Part shown: positions 10,216 to 18,303 of the stretch, piece after piece
How the letters are laid out: the number at the start of each line of letters is the position of its first letter
How positions within the stretch are numbered: position 1 is the stretch's first letter
NCBI RefSeq assembly: GCF_009469595.2
Contig: NZ_SSXV01000008.1
Coordinates: 108,733 to 172,732 of the forward strand
Direction of reading: 5' to 3'
Source of the DNA: Thauera sp. 2A1
Lineage (GTDB): Bacteria > Pseudomonadota > Gammaproteobacteria > Burkholderiales > Rhodocyclaceae
Length of the DNA: 64,000 nucleotides
Made by a program: the position numbers and the translations under genes
Notes under the pieces: generated by a model
Database searches by the model: none
The model's input: the letters and a program-made list of their open reading frames with translations, nothing else
Told to the model about the DNA's origin: nothing

Positions 10216-11748
10216 ATGCGTGCGTCCACACCAAAGGCCGTGTCGGAGCCGAAGACGCCGGGGACGGGCCCGGCGTTTCGGCTGCCGTTTGACAACAGCT
10301 TCTTCCGGGACATGCAGGGGTTCTATGTGCCTTGGAAGCCCGAGCCGTCCCCGGCCCCGGCCTGGGTGCAGTTCAACGACGCCCTGGCGCTGGAGCTGGG
10401 GCTGGAGCCGGCGACGCTGAAGTCTGCGACCGGTCTGGCGTGGCTGTCCGGCGTGGAAATGCCGGCTGAGGCGGCGCCGCTGGCGCAGGCCTACGCGGGA
10501 CACCAGTTCGGCCAGTTCTCGCCACACTTGGGGGATGGCCGCGCCTTGCTGCTCGGGGAACTCATCGACACGGCAGGACAGCGTCGGGACCTGGCCCTCA
10601 AGGGGTCGGGCCGTACGCCGTTTTCGCGCCGTGGCGATGGCAAGGCGGCACTGGGCCCGGCGCTGCGCGAGTACCTCATGGGCGAGGCCATGCACGCGTT
10701 GGGCATTCCCACGACGCGTGCGCTGGCGGTGATCCGGACCGGTGAGCGGGTGAACCGCGAGGGCTCGCCCCCCGGGGCGATCTTGGTGCGCGTGGCGGCC
10801 AGCCACTTGCGGGTGGGCACTTTTGAGTTCTTCGCGGCGCGGGAGGAGGAGGTGATGCTTCGGCGGCTGCTCGACTATGCCGTGGCGCGGCATGACCCCG
10901 CCCTCGCCAAGCTTTCCGACAAGCCCATTCCGATGCTGGAGGCCGTCTGTGAGCGGCAGGCGCAGCTGATTGCACGCTGGATGGGCGTGGGCTTCATCCA
11001 CGGGGTGATGAACACCGACAACATGAGCATTTCGGGCGAGACCATCGACTATGGTCCGTGTGCGTTCATGGAGGGTTTCGATCCGGCCACGGTGTTCAGC
11101 TCGATCGACCGTCAGGGGCGATATGCCTACGGCCAGCAGCCGGCCATGGCGCAATGGAACCTGGCCCGTCTGGCCGAAGCGTTGCTGCCGGTTCTGGACG
11201 CCCGCGATATCGACGTCGTGGAACGGGTGGAACAGGTGGTGGCCGGGTTTGCCGTGCGCTTTGACCGGCATTGGACCGGGCAGCTGCGCGCCAAGCTGGG
11301 CTTGGCCGCTGAAGAGCCGGACGACCGCGCCCTGGCGGACGACTTCCTGCAGCTGCTGCAGCGGGAAAAGGTGGACTTCACGCTGGCGTTCCGCCTCCTG
11401 TCCGACGCCATCACGGGGCCGGATGCCGCACTGCACGACCTGTTCGGACGGGAGCGCCCGGCGCTCTCGGACTGGCTGGCGCGCTGGCGCCAGCGCATGG
11501 CCCGGGAGGGAAGGACCTTGCAGGACTGCGCCGCAACGGCGTGGTCGGTCAATCCCTTCGTGATCCCGCGCAATCACCAGGTGGAGGCGGCGCTGTCGAG
11601 TGCCGTGGACGAGGCCGACCTCGGTCCGTTCGAGCGCCTGCTGGCGGTGCTGGGGCGGCCGTACGAGACGGTGGAGTCCGCGCGGCCATTCACGCTGCCG
11701 GCCTCGCCCGAAGTGGCCGCAGCCCACCGCACCTTCTGCGGCACCTGA
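10216..11748 (+). CDS. selO: Protein adenylyltransferase SelO (YdiU)
   Basis: A 510-residue SelO-family pseudokinase that transfers AMP from ATP onto redox proteins in other bacteria and links to oxidative stress. Visible family blocks are YAGHQFGQFSPHLGDGRA, DLALKGSGRTPFSRRGDGKA, the helix LREYLMGEAMHALGIPTTRA, the catalytic-type region GFIHGVMNTDNMSISGETID, and NPFVIPRNHQVEAAL near the end. Length fits the family (about 480-520). The usual C-terminal CSCSS-type or selenocysteine ending is absent; the protein ends HRTFCGT with one Cys. ATG 10192 in frame overlaps the previous gene by 20 bases; ATG 10216 avoids this. Confidence 0.92.
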   Translation: MRASTPKAVSEPKTPGTGPAFRLPFDNSFFRDMQGFYVPWKPEPSPAPAWVQFNDALALELGLEPATLKSATGLAWLSGVEMPAEAAPLAQAYAGHQFGQFSPHLGDGRALLLGELIDTAGQRRDLALKGSGRTPFSRRGDGKAALGPALREYLMGEAMHALGIPTTRALAVIRTGERVNREGSPPGAILVRVAASHLRVGTFEFFAAREEEVMLRRLLDYAVARHDPALAKLSDKPIPMLEAVCERQAQLIARWMGVGFIHGVMNTDNMSISGETIDYGPCAFMEGFDPATVFSSIDRQGRYAYGQQPAMAQWNLARLAEALLPVLDARDIDVVERVEQVVAGFAVRFDRHWTGQLRAKLGLAAEEPDDRALADDFLQLLQREKVDFTLAFRLLSDAITGPDAALHDLFGRERPALSDWLARWRQRMAREGRTLQDCAATAWSVNPFVIPRNHQVEAALSSAVDEADLGPFERLLAVLGRPYETVESARPFTLPASPEVAAAHRTFCGT

Positions 11749-11784
11749 TTGGGGTACCCAACGATTTCTGAAAGGAGACTTCGC

Positions 11785-12756
11785 ATGACCACAACGAAAC
11801 AGGAACCCGGTGTCCTTGGCGAAGCGGCCGCTCCCCTGGGTGTGACCCGGTGGGTGGACGCGTCGGGCCAGGCGCTGGAACACTTCGACCTGGACCGCAT
11901 GCCCGGCCGGTTCAAGCTCATCTTCTGTTTTCAGGACGCCTGCCCGGGGTGCCATGCGACCGGCTTTCCGGCGCTTGCCCGGGTGGTCGACGCGTTTCGG
12001 GGGAGCGACTTCGTCGGGTTCGCCGCAGTCCAGACCGTGTTCGAGGACTTCGGTTCGAACACCTGGGAGCGCATGCTGGCCAATCACTCCCGCTACGCGC
12101 TGGGCATTCCCTTCGGGCACGACGCCGGTGACGAACAGGACGGCGCGGGTTCGGAGCTGATGCGCCGCTACCGCAACGGCGGCACACCCTGGTTCATCCT
12201 GATCGATCCCGATGGCAGAGTGGTCTACAACCATTTCCGAATCGACGCCGACAAGCTCGTCACCTTTCTCAAGCGGCTGGAAAACGAACCGGCGGCACCG
12301 GAGCCTGGGCCCGACATGTTGACTTGGAAAGGAGTGATTCAACTGGTGGAAACGGGCAACCCGACGCCACCGCGCCGAGTTGAGCGCAGCGAAGCCGAGT
12401 GGGCCCAACAGCTGACGCCCGAGCAGTTCCGAATCACGCGGCTCAAGGGCACCGAACGGGCGCACAGCTCCTCGATGTGTACGCTGTTTTCGCCCGGGAT
12501 CTACCGGTGCGTGTGCTGCGGCACTGAACTATTCGATGCGTCGACCAAATATGACAGCCGCAGCGGCTGGCCCAGCTTCACGCAGGCCATTGCCCCGGGT
12601 CTGGTGGGCTATCACGGAGACAACAGCCACGGCATGGTGCGGGTGGAGACGACGTGCAACGTCTGCGACGCCCACCTGGGTCACGTGTTTCCCGACGGAC
12701 CCAAGCCCAGCGGTCTGCGCTACTGCATCAACGCCCTGGCACTGGAGAAAGCATGA
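11785..12756 (+). CDS. Fusion: thioredoxin-fold domain + methionine-R-sulfoxide reductase (MsrB)
   Basis: A 323-residue two-domain protein. Residues about 10-170 are a thioredoxin-like domain with FCFQDACPGCHATGFP and GGTPWFILIDP. Residues about 185-323 are a complete MsrB/SelR domain: TEWAQ-like start (SEAEWAQQLTPEQFRI), the zinc-binding pairs in CVCCGTELF and CNVCDAHLGHVF, SGWPSFTQAI, and the catalytic Cys in RYCINALALE. Fusing a thiol reductant to MsrB suggests self-recycling reduction of methionine-R-sulfoxide. ATG 11785 has AAGGAG well placed upstream. The stop overlaps the next ATG (ATGA), showing tight coupling. MsrA upstream covers the S-epimer. Confidence 0.92.
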   Translation: MTTTKQEPGVLGEAAAPLGVTRWVDASGQALEHFDLDRMPGRFKLIFCFQDACPGCHATGFPALARVVDAFRGSDFVGFAAVQTVFEDFGSNTWERMLANHSRYALGIPFGHDAGDEQDGAGSELMRRYRNGGTPWFILIDPDGRVVYNHFRIDADKLVTFLKRLENEPAAPEPGPDMLTWKGVIQLVETGNPTPPRRVERSEAEWAQQLTPEQFRITRLKGTERAHSSSMCTLFSPGIYRCVCCGTELFDASTKYDSRSGWPSFTQAIAPGLVGYHGDNSHGMVRVETTCNVCDAHLGHVFPDGPKPSGLRYCINALALEKA

Positions 12757-13973
12757 GCAGCGAAAAGGTAGGCTTCGCTGGCAGCAGCCAGGGTCTGCTG
12801 GTGGGTGTCTTGGAACGCCCGGACCATGCACCGTTACAAGCCCTGGCGGTGTTTGCCCACTGCTTTACCTGCGGAAAGAACTCTCTCGCCGCGACCCGCA
12901 TCAGCCGGGCGCTGGCTCAGCAGGGCATCGCCACGCTGCGCTTTGATTTCACCGGTCTGGGCGAGAGCGAAGGCGACTTCGGGCGCGGTGGCTTTTCGTC
13001 CAGCGTGGCGGACATTGTGGCGGCGGTGCACTGGATGCAGAGCACGATCGGCATGCCTGCACTGTTGGTCGGACACAGCCTGGGGGGGACGGCGGCCATC
13101 GCGGCGGCTGCCCGCCTCGACGGCATACGGGCGGTTTGCACGCTGGGCGCACCCGCGACGGCCGACCATGTGCTTCGTCACTTCGGTCCGACCAAGTCCG
13201 AAGAGGATGGGCAGATCCAGGTCGACCTGGGCGGCCGGGCGTTCAGGATCGCGCCGGCCTTCATTGAAGAGCTCCAGGCCCAAGCCCACGAGAACCCGGT
13301 CAAGGGGCTTCGCGCGGCCTTGCTGGTTATGCACGCGCCAAGTGACGCGGTGGTGGACATCGGCGAGGCACAGGACCTGTTCAAGGCGGCCAGACATCCT
13401 AAGAGTTTCATCAGCCTGGACGATGCGGACCATCTGCTCACGCGCCCGGCCGATGCGCAGTATGCGGCTGACCTGATTGGCGCCTGGGCCTCGCGGTTTC
13501 TGCCGATGCGAGCCGAGCGAAACGATGCGCCGTCGGACCTTCGTGCGGGCGAGGTGTGGGTGGGGGAGCACGATCACGCCTTCTGGCGATCGATGCGAGC
13601 AGGTCCGCACCACCTCGACGCCGATGAGCCCAAGGAAGTGGGTGGTGGCGAACGCGGGCCCGATCCTTATGAACTTCTGCTGATGTCGCTGGGCGCCTGC
13701 ACGTCCATGACATTGCGCCAGTACGCCAAGCGAAAAGGCTATGCGCTCAAGGATGTCCAGGTCAGGTTGCGTCATGAGCGCGCGCACGCGACCGATTGCC
13801 AGGAGTGCGGGGATCGCTCGGGACAGGTTGACCACGTCACGCGGCAGCTCCTGCTGAGCGGACCGTTGAGTGAAAGCCAGCGACAGGACCTGTTGCGCAT
13901 CGCCGATCGTTGCCCCGTGCATCGAACGCTGGAGAACCATCCGGTGATCACCACCACACTGATTCGGGACTGA
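12753..13973 (+). CDS. Fusion: alpha/beta hydrolase + OsmC peroxiredoxin domain
   Basis: A 406-residue bifunctional protein. Residues 1-260 form an alpha/beta hydrolase with nucleophile elbow LLVGHSLGGT (Ser109) and a late HLL segment (DDADHLLTRP) that should provide the catalytic His. Residues about 270-406 form an OsmC/Ohr-like domain with two conserved Cys: LLMSLGACTSMTLRQYA and RIADRCPVHRTLENHP. OsmC proteins reduce organic hydroperoxides with a Cys pair. This hydrolase-OsmC fusion is known as a family, but the hydrolase substrate is not known to me. It starts inside the MsrB stop (ATGA) and is followed after 32 bases by DUF427. Confidence 0.88.
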   Translation: MSSEKVGFAGSSQGLLVGVLERPDHAPLQALAVFAHCFTCGKNSLAATRISRALAQQGIATLRFDFTGLGESEGDFGRGGFSSSVADIVAAVHWMQSTIGMPALLVGHSLGGTAAIAAAARLDGIRAVCTLGAPATADHVLRHFGPTKSEEDGQIQVDLGGRAFRIAPAFIEELQAQAHENPVKGLRAALLVMHAPSDAVVDIGEAQDLFKAARHPKSFISLDDADHLLTRPADAQYAADLIGAWASRFLPMRAERNDAPSDLRAGEVWVGEHDHAFWRSMRAGPHHLDADEPKEVGGGERGPDPYELLLMSLGACTSMTLRQYAKRKGYALKDVQVRLRHERAHATDCQECGDRSGQVDHVTRQLLLSGPLSESQRQDLLRIADRCPVHRTLENHPVITTTLIRD

Positions 13974-14005
13974 TCCCAACCACACACAAACGAAGGAGAC
14001 GGAGC

Positions 14006-14287
14006 ATGAGAGCCATCTGGAAAGGCACCACCATCGCTGAGAGCGATGACATCGTGGAAGTTGAAGGCAACGCCTATTTCCCACACGACGCGTTGCGCCC
14101 GGAACATTTCAAACCAAGCGATACGCACACCACCTGTCCATGGAAGGGGCGGGCCAGCTACTACGACGTCGTGGTCGGCGAAGACGTGAACGCTGACGCG
14201 GCGTGGTACTACCCGTCGCCCAAGGCTGGTGCGGAGGCGGTGACCGGCAGGGTGGCGTTCTGGCGCGGTGTCGAGGTGCGGCCATGA
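14006..14287 (+). CDS. DUF427 domain protein
   Basis: A 93-residue protein with the compact DUF427 pattern: MRAIWKGTTIAESDDIVEVE, YFPHDAL, the core THTTCPWKGRASYY, and AAWYYPSPKAGAEAV near the end. The family is small and beta-rich with a conserved CPWKG segment; a biochemical role is not established as far as I know. The strong GGAG upstream (about 13998) supports this start. It overlaps the following flavoprotein by four bases, so it likely works with it or is co-regulated in the oxidant response. Confidence 0.9.
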   Translation: MRAIWKGTTIAESDDIVEVEGNAYFPHDALRPEHFKPSDTHTTCPWKGRASYYDVVVGEDVNADAAWYYPSPKAGAEAVTGRVAFWRGVEVRP

Positions 14288-15693
14288 GCGGGGAACAGAG
14301 GTTCGACGCGATCGTGATCGGAGCCGGTCAGGCCGGTCCCTTTCTGGGCGCGACACTCGTTGCCCGGGGTATGAAGGTGGCGCTCATCGAGGAGCGTGAC
14401 CTGGGTGGTACCTGTGTCAATCGGGGCTGCACCCCAACCAAGACCCTACGCAAGTCGGCTCGTGTGGCTCACATGGCGCGCCGGGCCAGCGAATTCGGTG
14501 TGCAAACCGGGTCGGTCCAGGTCAACTTCAGGGCAGCGATGGAGCGCATGCAACGCCGGGTGGAGGAGGCTCGCTCTGGCCTGCAGGCCTGGCTGGGCCA
14601 GTTGGAAGGACTCACCATCATCAAGGCGCGCGGTCGCCTGGCGGGCCGTGAAGGCGAACAGTTCGTGGTGCTGGCCGGCGAGCATCAGCTGGTGGCGCCC
14701 AAGGTGGTGCTGAACACCGGCACACGTCCCTTTGTTCCGCCGGTGCCTGGGCTGGACGAGCTGCCGTTCCTGGACAACGAACGGCTGTTGGCGCTGCGTG
14801 AATTACCGTCCAGGCTGGTGATCATCGGCGGTGGATACATCAGCCTGGAGATGGCTCAGATCTTTCGGCGGCTGGGAAGTGAGGTTGCCATTCTGGAAAC
14901 AGGGCCCCGCCTCACGGCCCGCGAGGACGAGGACATTGCAGCCGCTGTGACCGGAATGCTGACAGCGGAAGGCATCGAAGTGAACACCGGCGTGCGCATT
15001 GAGCGGGTCGGCAAGGCGGACAACGACGCTGGCGTGCGGGTGCAGTTGGCTGGTGGCCGCAGCGTGGATGGCAGCCACCTGCTGGTGGCCACCGGGCGAA
15101 TACCGAACACCGACTGTCTGGGCCTGGAAACGGTGGGCCTGGAGGTCAGTGCGCGAGGCTACCTGGTCACCAACGACCGGCTCGAAACCGCGGTTCCCGG
15201 CATCTGGGCGCTGGGTGACATCAATCAGCGCGGGGCCTTTACCCACACCAGCTACCACGATCAGGACATCGTGGCGGAGAACCTGGCCGGAGGGCAACGC
15301 AGCGCCGCCGCGCGCGTCGGCATTTATGCCATGTTTACCGATCCTCCGCTGGCCCACGTCGGTCTTTATGAGGCCGACGCGCGAAAACTCGTGACCGAAG
15401 GGCGACGCATTTCCCAGGCGGTTCACGCCATGAAGGACGTCAGTCGCGCGAAGGAAGAAGGCGAAACCGTGGGCAAGATCAAGCTCCTCATCGATGAGGA
15501 CAGTGGTCATTTCCTCGGAGCGACCATGCTCGGGATCCAGTCGGACGAGATCATTCAGGCGATCGGTCTGGTGATGGCCAGTGGCGGCACCTGGAAGTTG
15601 GTCCGGGATGCATTGCCCGTTCACCCGACGGTCACCGAGTTCCTGCCCACCATCATTGATCGACGCAAGCCCTTGACCGCAAGTTCTGGGTGA
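14284..15693 (+). CDS. FAD pyridine nucleotide-disulfide oxidoreductase, RclA/MerA-like
   Basis: A 469-residue class I flavoprotein disulfide reductase. An N-terminal FAD-binding motif (DAIVIGAGQAG) is followed by the redox-active disulfide GGTCVNRGCTPTKTL, an NAD(P)-binding motif (LVIIGGGYISLEMA), the second FAD segment IWALGDIN and a C-terminal dimerisation domain with the active-site His in ALPVHPTVTEF. There is no N-terminal heavy-metal domain and no C-terminal Cys pair as in MerA, so mercuric reductase is unlikely. With an RclR-like regulator in the same cluster, RclA (which protects against HOCl and reduces copper) is the closest analogy. Its start overlaps the DUF427 stop. Confidence 0.88.
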   Translation: MSGEQRFDAIVIGAGQAGPFLGATLVARGMKVALIEERDLGGTCVNRGCTPTKTLRKSARVAHMARRASEFGVQTGSVQVNFRAAMERMQRRVEEARSGLQAWLGQLEGLTIIKARGRLAGREGEQFVVLAGEHQLVAPKVVLNTGTRPFVPPVPGLDELPFLDNERLLALRELPSRLVIIGGGYISLEMAQIFRRLGSEVAILETGPRLTAREDEDIAAAVTGMLTAEGIEVNTGVRIERVGKADNDAGVRVQLAGGRSVDGSHLLVATGRIPNTDCLGLETVGLEVSARGYLVTNDRLETAVPGIWALGDINQRGAFTHTSYHDQDIVAENLAGGQRSAAARVGIYAMFTDPPLAHVGLYEADARKLVTEGRRISQAVHAMKDVSRAKEEGETVGKIKLLIDEDSGHFLGATMLGIQSDEIIQAIGLVMASGGTWKLVRDALPVHPTVTEFLPTIIDRRKPLTASSG

Positions 15694-15710
15694 GCCGGAG
15701 GACCCACACC

Positions 15711-16319
15711 ATGCCCATCAACCGCTCATTCAGCGGCCGCAATCGCGATGTCCACAACCACGGCGGTCGACTTCCGCCAGGACAGTCCCTGACGGAAGGT
15801 TTTCCCGTGCTGACTGCGGGCCCCACCCCAAAAGCCTTGGCGCTTGGCGATTGGCGCTTGACCTTGAAGGTCGGTGTGCGGCCGGTTCGCGTTTGGACCT
15901 GGAGCGAATTCCAGGCCCTGCCCCAGACCGAGCAGGTGGTCGATATCCATTGCGTTACCACCTGGTCGAAATTCGACACCCGCTGGCGCGGTGTGACGTT
16001 GGACACCTTGTTGCAGGCGGCCGGACTGGAAGCGCCCACGCCTTGGGTGTTGGCGCATTCTCAGGACGGCTACTCCACCAACGTGCCGTTGGCCGATCTG
16101 ACACAAGGGCGCGCAATGATCGCAACGCACTACGACGACCGACCGCTCGCGCCCGAGCACGGGGGACCGGCACGCCTGTTGGTGCCGCATCTCTACTTCT
16201 GGAAGTCGGCCAAGTGGGTCAATGCGCTGCAGTTCAACGAGCGCGACGAGGCCGGGTTCTGGGAACTGCGGGGCTATCACATGCGAGGCGACCCTTTCAA
16301 GGAAGAGCGCTATGGATGA
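15711..16319 (+). CDS. Sulfite-oxidase-fold molybdopterin oxidoreductase
   Basis: A 202-residue protein matching the oxidoreductase molybdopterin-binding domain. The molybdenum-ligand Cys is probably in VDIHCVTTWSKFDTRW; the downstream W-x-G-V region, DGYSTNVPL, PARLLVPHLYFWKSAKW and the ending FWELRGYHMRGDP are typical. It has no Tat signal (no twin-Arg plus hydrophobic stretch), unlike periplasmic MsrP, so it should be cytosolic. GGAGG at 15696-15700 favours ATG 15711; a GTG at 15690 is possible. It overlaps the ferredoxin-reductase-like gene by 8 bases, so the two probably form an electron-transfer pair. Substrate unknown; a sulfoxide is plausible from context. Confidence 0.88.
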   Translation: MPINRSFSGRNRDVHNHGGRLPPGQSLTEGFPVLTAGPTPKALALGDWRLTLKVGVRPVRVWTWSEFQALPQTEQVVDIHCVTTWSKFDTRWRGVTLDTLLQAAGLEAPTPWVLAHSQDGYSTNVPLADLTQGRAMIATHYDDRPLAPEHGGPARLLVPHLYFWKSAKWVNALQFNERDEAGFWELRGYHMRGDPFKEERYG

Positions 16320-17073
16320 GGCTGTTGGTCAACACCGGCTGAGCTGGCAGACCGCACGCATCGATGCGTTGCAGGCACTGACTCCACGCGTCATGCGGGT
16401 GGTGCTGCGTCCTGACAGATGGGTTCGCCCGAGGCCGGGCCAGCATTTGGATGTCCGACTGACAGCGGAAGACGGCTATCAGGCACAACGGAGCTATTCA
16501 CTCCTCTCACCTCCTCAACGTACCGGGCTCTATGAGCTTGGCATTGAGCGTTTGGACGATGGCGAAGTATCCACCTGGTTTCACGACAAGGCCCAGCACG
16601 GCGAAACGATTGAAGTCCTCGGACCGGTTGGAGGTCATTTTGTGCTTGACGAGTCGAACACACGACCAGCCTTGCTGATTGGGGGAGGATCTGGCGTCGT
16701 TCCCCTTTTGTCCATGGCAGCGCAACGCGTGGGTGCATACAGCCAAGCGCATACAACGCTGTTGGTTGCCGCACGCCATCTTGACGAAGTGTTGCTCTGG
16801 CCCACCCTGCAGCGATGGGAAGCGTTTACGCCGCGGTTTCGCAGCCGACTGGCGCTCTCGCGGGATACCTGTGCCCCGCGCGCACAGGACCACGTTGGCC
16901 GCATTGATGGAGCCGATGTTGCTTGGGCATTGCAGCAATTGGGTGATGTGGCGACCGAATCTGCGCAGGTTTTCATCTGCGGGCGTAATGACTTTGTCGA
17001 GTCCATCGTTCATATGGTCACCGGGCTAAATGTGCCCGAGGTCTCCATCCGCACCGAGCGCTTCGGAAGTTGA
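16312..17073 (+). CDS. Ferredoxin-NADP reductase-like flavoprotein
   Basis: A 253-residue protein with an FAD-binding beta-barrel (PRPGQHLDVRL, then RSYSLLSPP, the flavin-binding R-x-Y-S) and an NAD(P)-binding Rossmann half (PALLIGGGSGVVPLLSM, then VFICGRNDFVESI). There is no C-terminal 2Fe-2S domain, so electrons must go from NAD(P)H through FAD straight to a partner. The partner is most likely the Moco protein whose gene overlaps it by 8 bases. This soluble pair would replace the membrane heme protein that feeds MsrP in other bacteria. Confidence 0.88.
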   Translation: MDEAVGQHRLSWQTARIDALQALTPRVMRVVLRPDRWVRPRPGQHLDVRLTAEDGYQAQRSYSLLSPPQRTGLYELGIERLDDGEVSTWFHDKAQHGETIEVLGPVGGHFVLDESNTRPALLIGGGSGVVPLLSMAAQRVGAYSQAHTTLLVAARHLDEVLLWPTLQRWEAFTPRFRSRLALSRDTCAPRAQDHVGRIDGADVAWALQQLGDVATESAQVFICGRNDFVESIVHMVTGLNVPEVSIRTERFGS

Positions 17074-17094
17074 CTCTCTTTTTTCTCATCTGCC

Positions 17095-18303
17095 GTGACA
17101 CCTGAAGACATCCGCCTAACCCGATACGTCTCTGTCCGTTCGCGCAGCGAACGTCTGTGTGCCCCTCTGAGTGCCGAGGACCATGTTCCCCAACCGGTTT
17201 CCGACGTCAGTCCGCCGAAGTGGCACTTGGCCCACACCACGTGGTTCTTCGAGACTTTTGTCCTCGCGAAACAACAGCCGGACTATCGACTGTTCCATCC
17301 TCTGTATGGCTACCTGTTCAACAGCTACTACGAATCGGAGGGCGCTCACCTGGCACGCCCGCAGCGAGGGAGCTTGAGTCGCCCGACGGTGGCTGAGGTG
17401 ATGGCGTATCGCGCGCATGTGGACGAGTCCATGCGCCGTATGCTGAAGGAACCACTGGAGCCCGCGGTCGCGGCCTTGGTAGAGCTGGGCATGCAGCATG
17501 AACAACAGCATCAGGAGTTGCTGATCACAGACATCAAGTACATCCTGGGCCACAACCCATTGCATCCGGCGTATGACCCTCTGGGCATCGGTCCCCAAGA
17601 TGTGACGGCCGAACATGATGGAACCTGCCCACCACTGGACGATTGGCTTAGCGTCGAAGGGCAGACGATTCGCATGGGCCACCAGGGGCCAGGGTTCGCC
17701 TTCGACAACGAGTCGCCATCGCATTTGGCGCTCATTCAAGGAGTAGACATCCGTGTGGCGCTAGTCACCAATGATGAATACCTTCAGTTCATGCGCGACG
17801 GAGGATATCAGCGCCATTCGCTCTGGCATGCGGAAGGCTGGGACTGGGTGCAAACGCTTAAATTCCGTGCGCCGATGTACTGGCAGCCCGACCCTAACCA
17901 GCCTGACGGATGGGGTCATTACACGCTCCAGGGGGTGATGCCGCTGACCAGTCAGGCACCAGTCACGCATGTCAGTTACTACGAGGCACACGCTTTCTGC
18001 GATTGGGCGGGGTGGCGATTGCCCACCGAGTTCGAGTGGGAAGCAGCGGCAAGCCGGTTCGACTGGGGGCGTCGATGGGAATGGACGCGCAGTGCCTATC
18101 AGCCCTATCCCGGTTTTGCCCGCAGCGAGGGCGCAGTGGGCGAATACAACGGGAAGTTCATGGTGAACCAGCAGGTCTTGCGCGGAGCGTCCTGGGCCAC
18201 ATCGCCGGGCCACGCCCGTTTGACATACCGGAACTTCTTTCACGCTCCGTTGCGTTGGCAGTTCACGGGCATCCGTCCTGTTCGCTCGCGGGAGTCCGCA
18301 TGA
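17095..18303 (+). CDS. egtB: Ergothioneine biosynthesis sulfoxide synthase EgtB
   Basis: A 402-residue non-heme iron enzyme that joins a sulfur donor (cysteine or gamma-glutamylcysteine) to the imidazole of hercynine using O2. The N-terminal DinB-like domain holds the likely iron ligands His47 (LAHTTWFFE) and His135/His139 (MQHEQQHQELL). The C-terminal FGE-sulfatase domain shows the typical VSYYEAHAFCDWAGWRLPTE and ends HAPLRWQFTGIRPVR. The start is GTG 17095. It overlaps egtD by four bases. No EgtA, EgtC or EgtE homologue is visible, so the final C-S lyase step must come from elsewhere. Confidence 0.93.
   Translation: MTPEDIRLTRYVSVRSRSERLCAPLSAEDHVPQPVSDVSPPKWHLAHTTWFFETFVLAKQQPDYRLFHPLYGYLFNSYYESEGAHLARPQRGSLSRPTVAEVMAYRAHVDESMRRMLKEPLEPAVAALVELGMQHEQQHQELLITDIKYILGHNPLHPAYDPLGIGPQDVTAEHDGTCPPLDDWLSVEGQTIRMGHQGPGFAFDNESPSHLALIQGVDIRVALVTNDEYLQFMRDGGYQRHSLWHAEGWDWVQTLKFRAPMYWQPDPNQPDGWGHYTLQGVMPLTSQAPVTHVSYYEAHAFCDWAGWRLPTEFEWEAAASRFDWGRRWEWTRSAYQPYPGFARSEGAVGEYNGKFMVNQQVLRGASWATSPGHARLTYRNFFHAPLRWQFTGIRPVRSRESA

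Noticed and set aside
10198..12465. 755-codon minus-strand frame opposite selO and msrB
   Set aside because: Codon mirror of two well-supported genes with no recognisable domain.
14284..15693. Mercuric reductase (merA)
   Set aside because: It lacks the N-terminal metal-binding domain and the C-terminal Cys pair, and no merR, merT or merP lies nearby.
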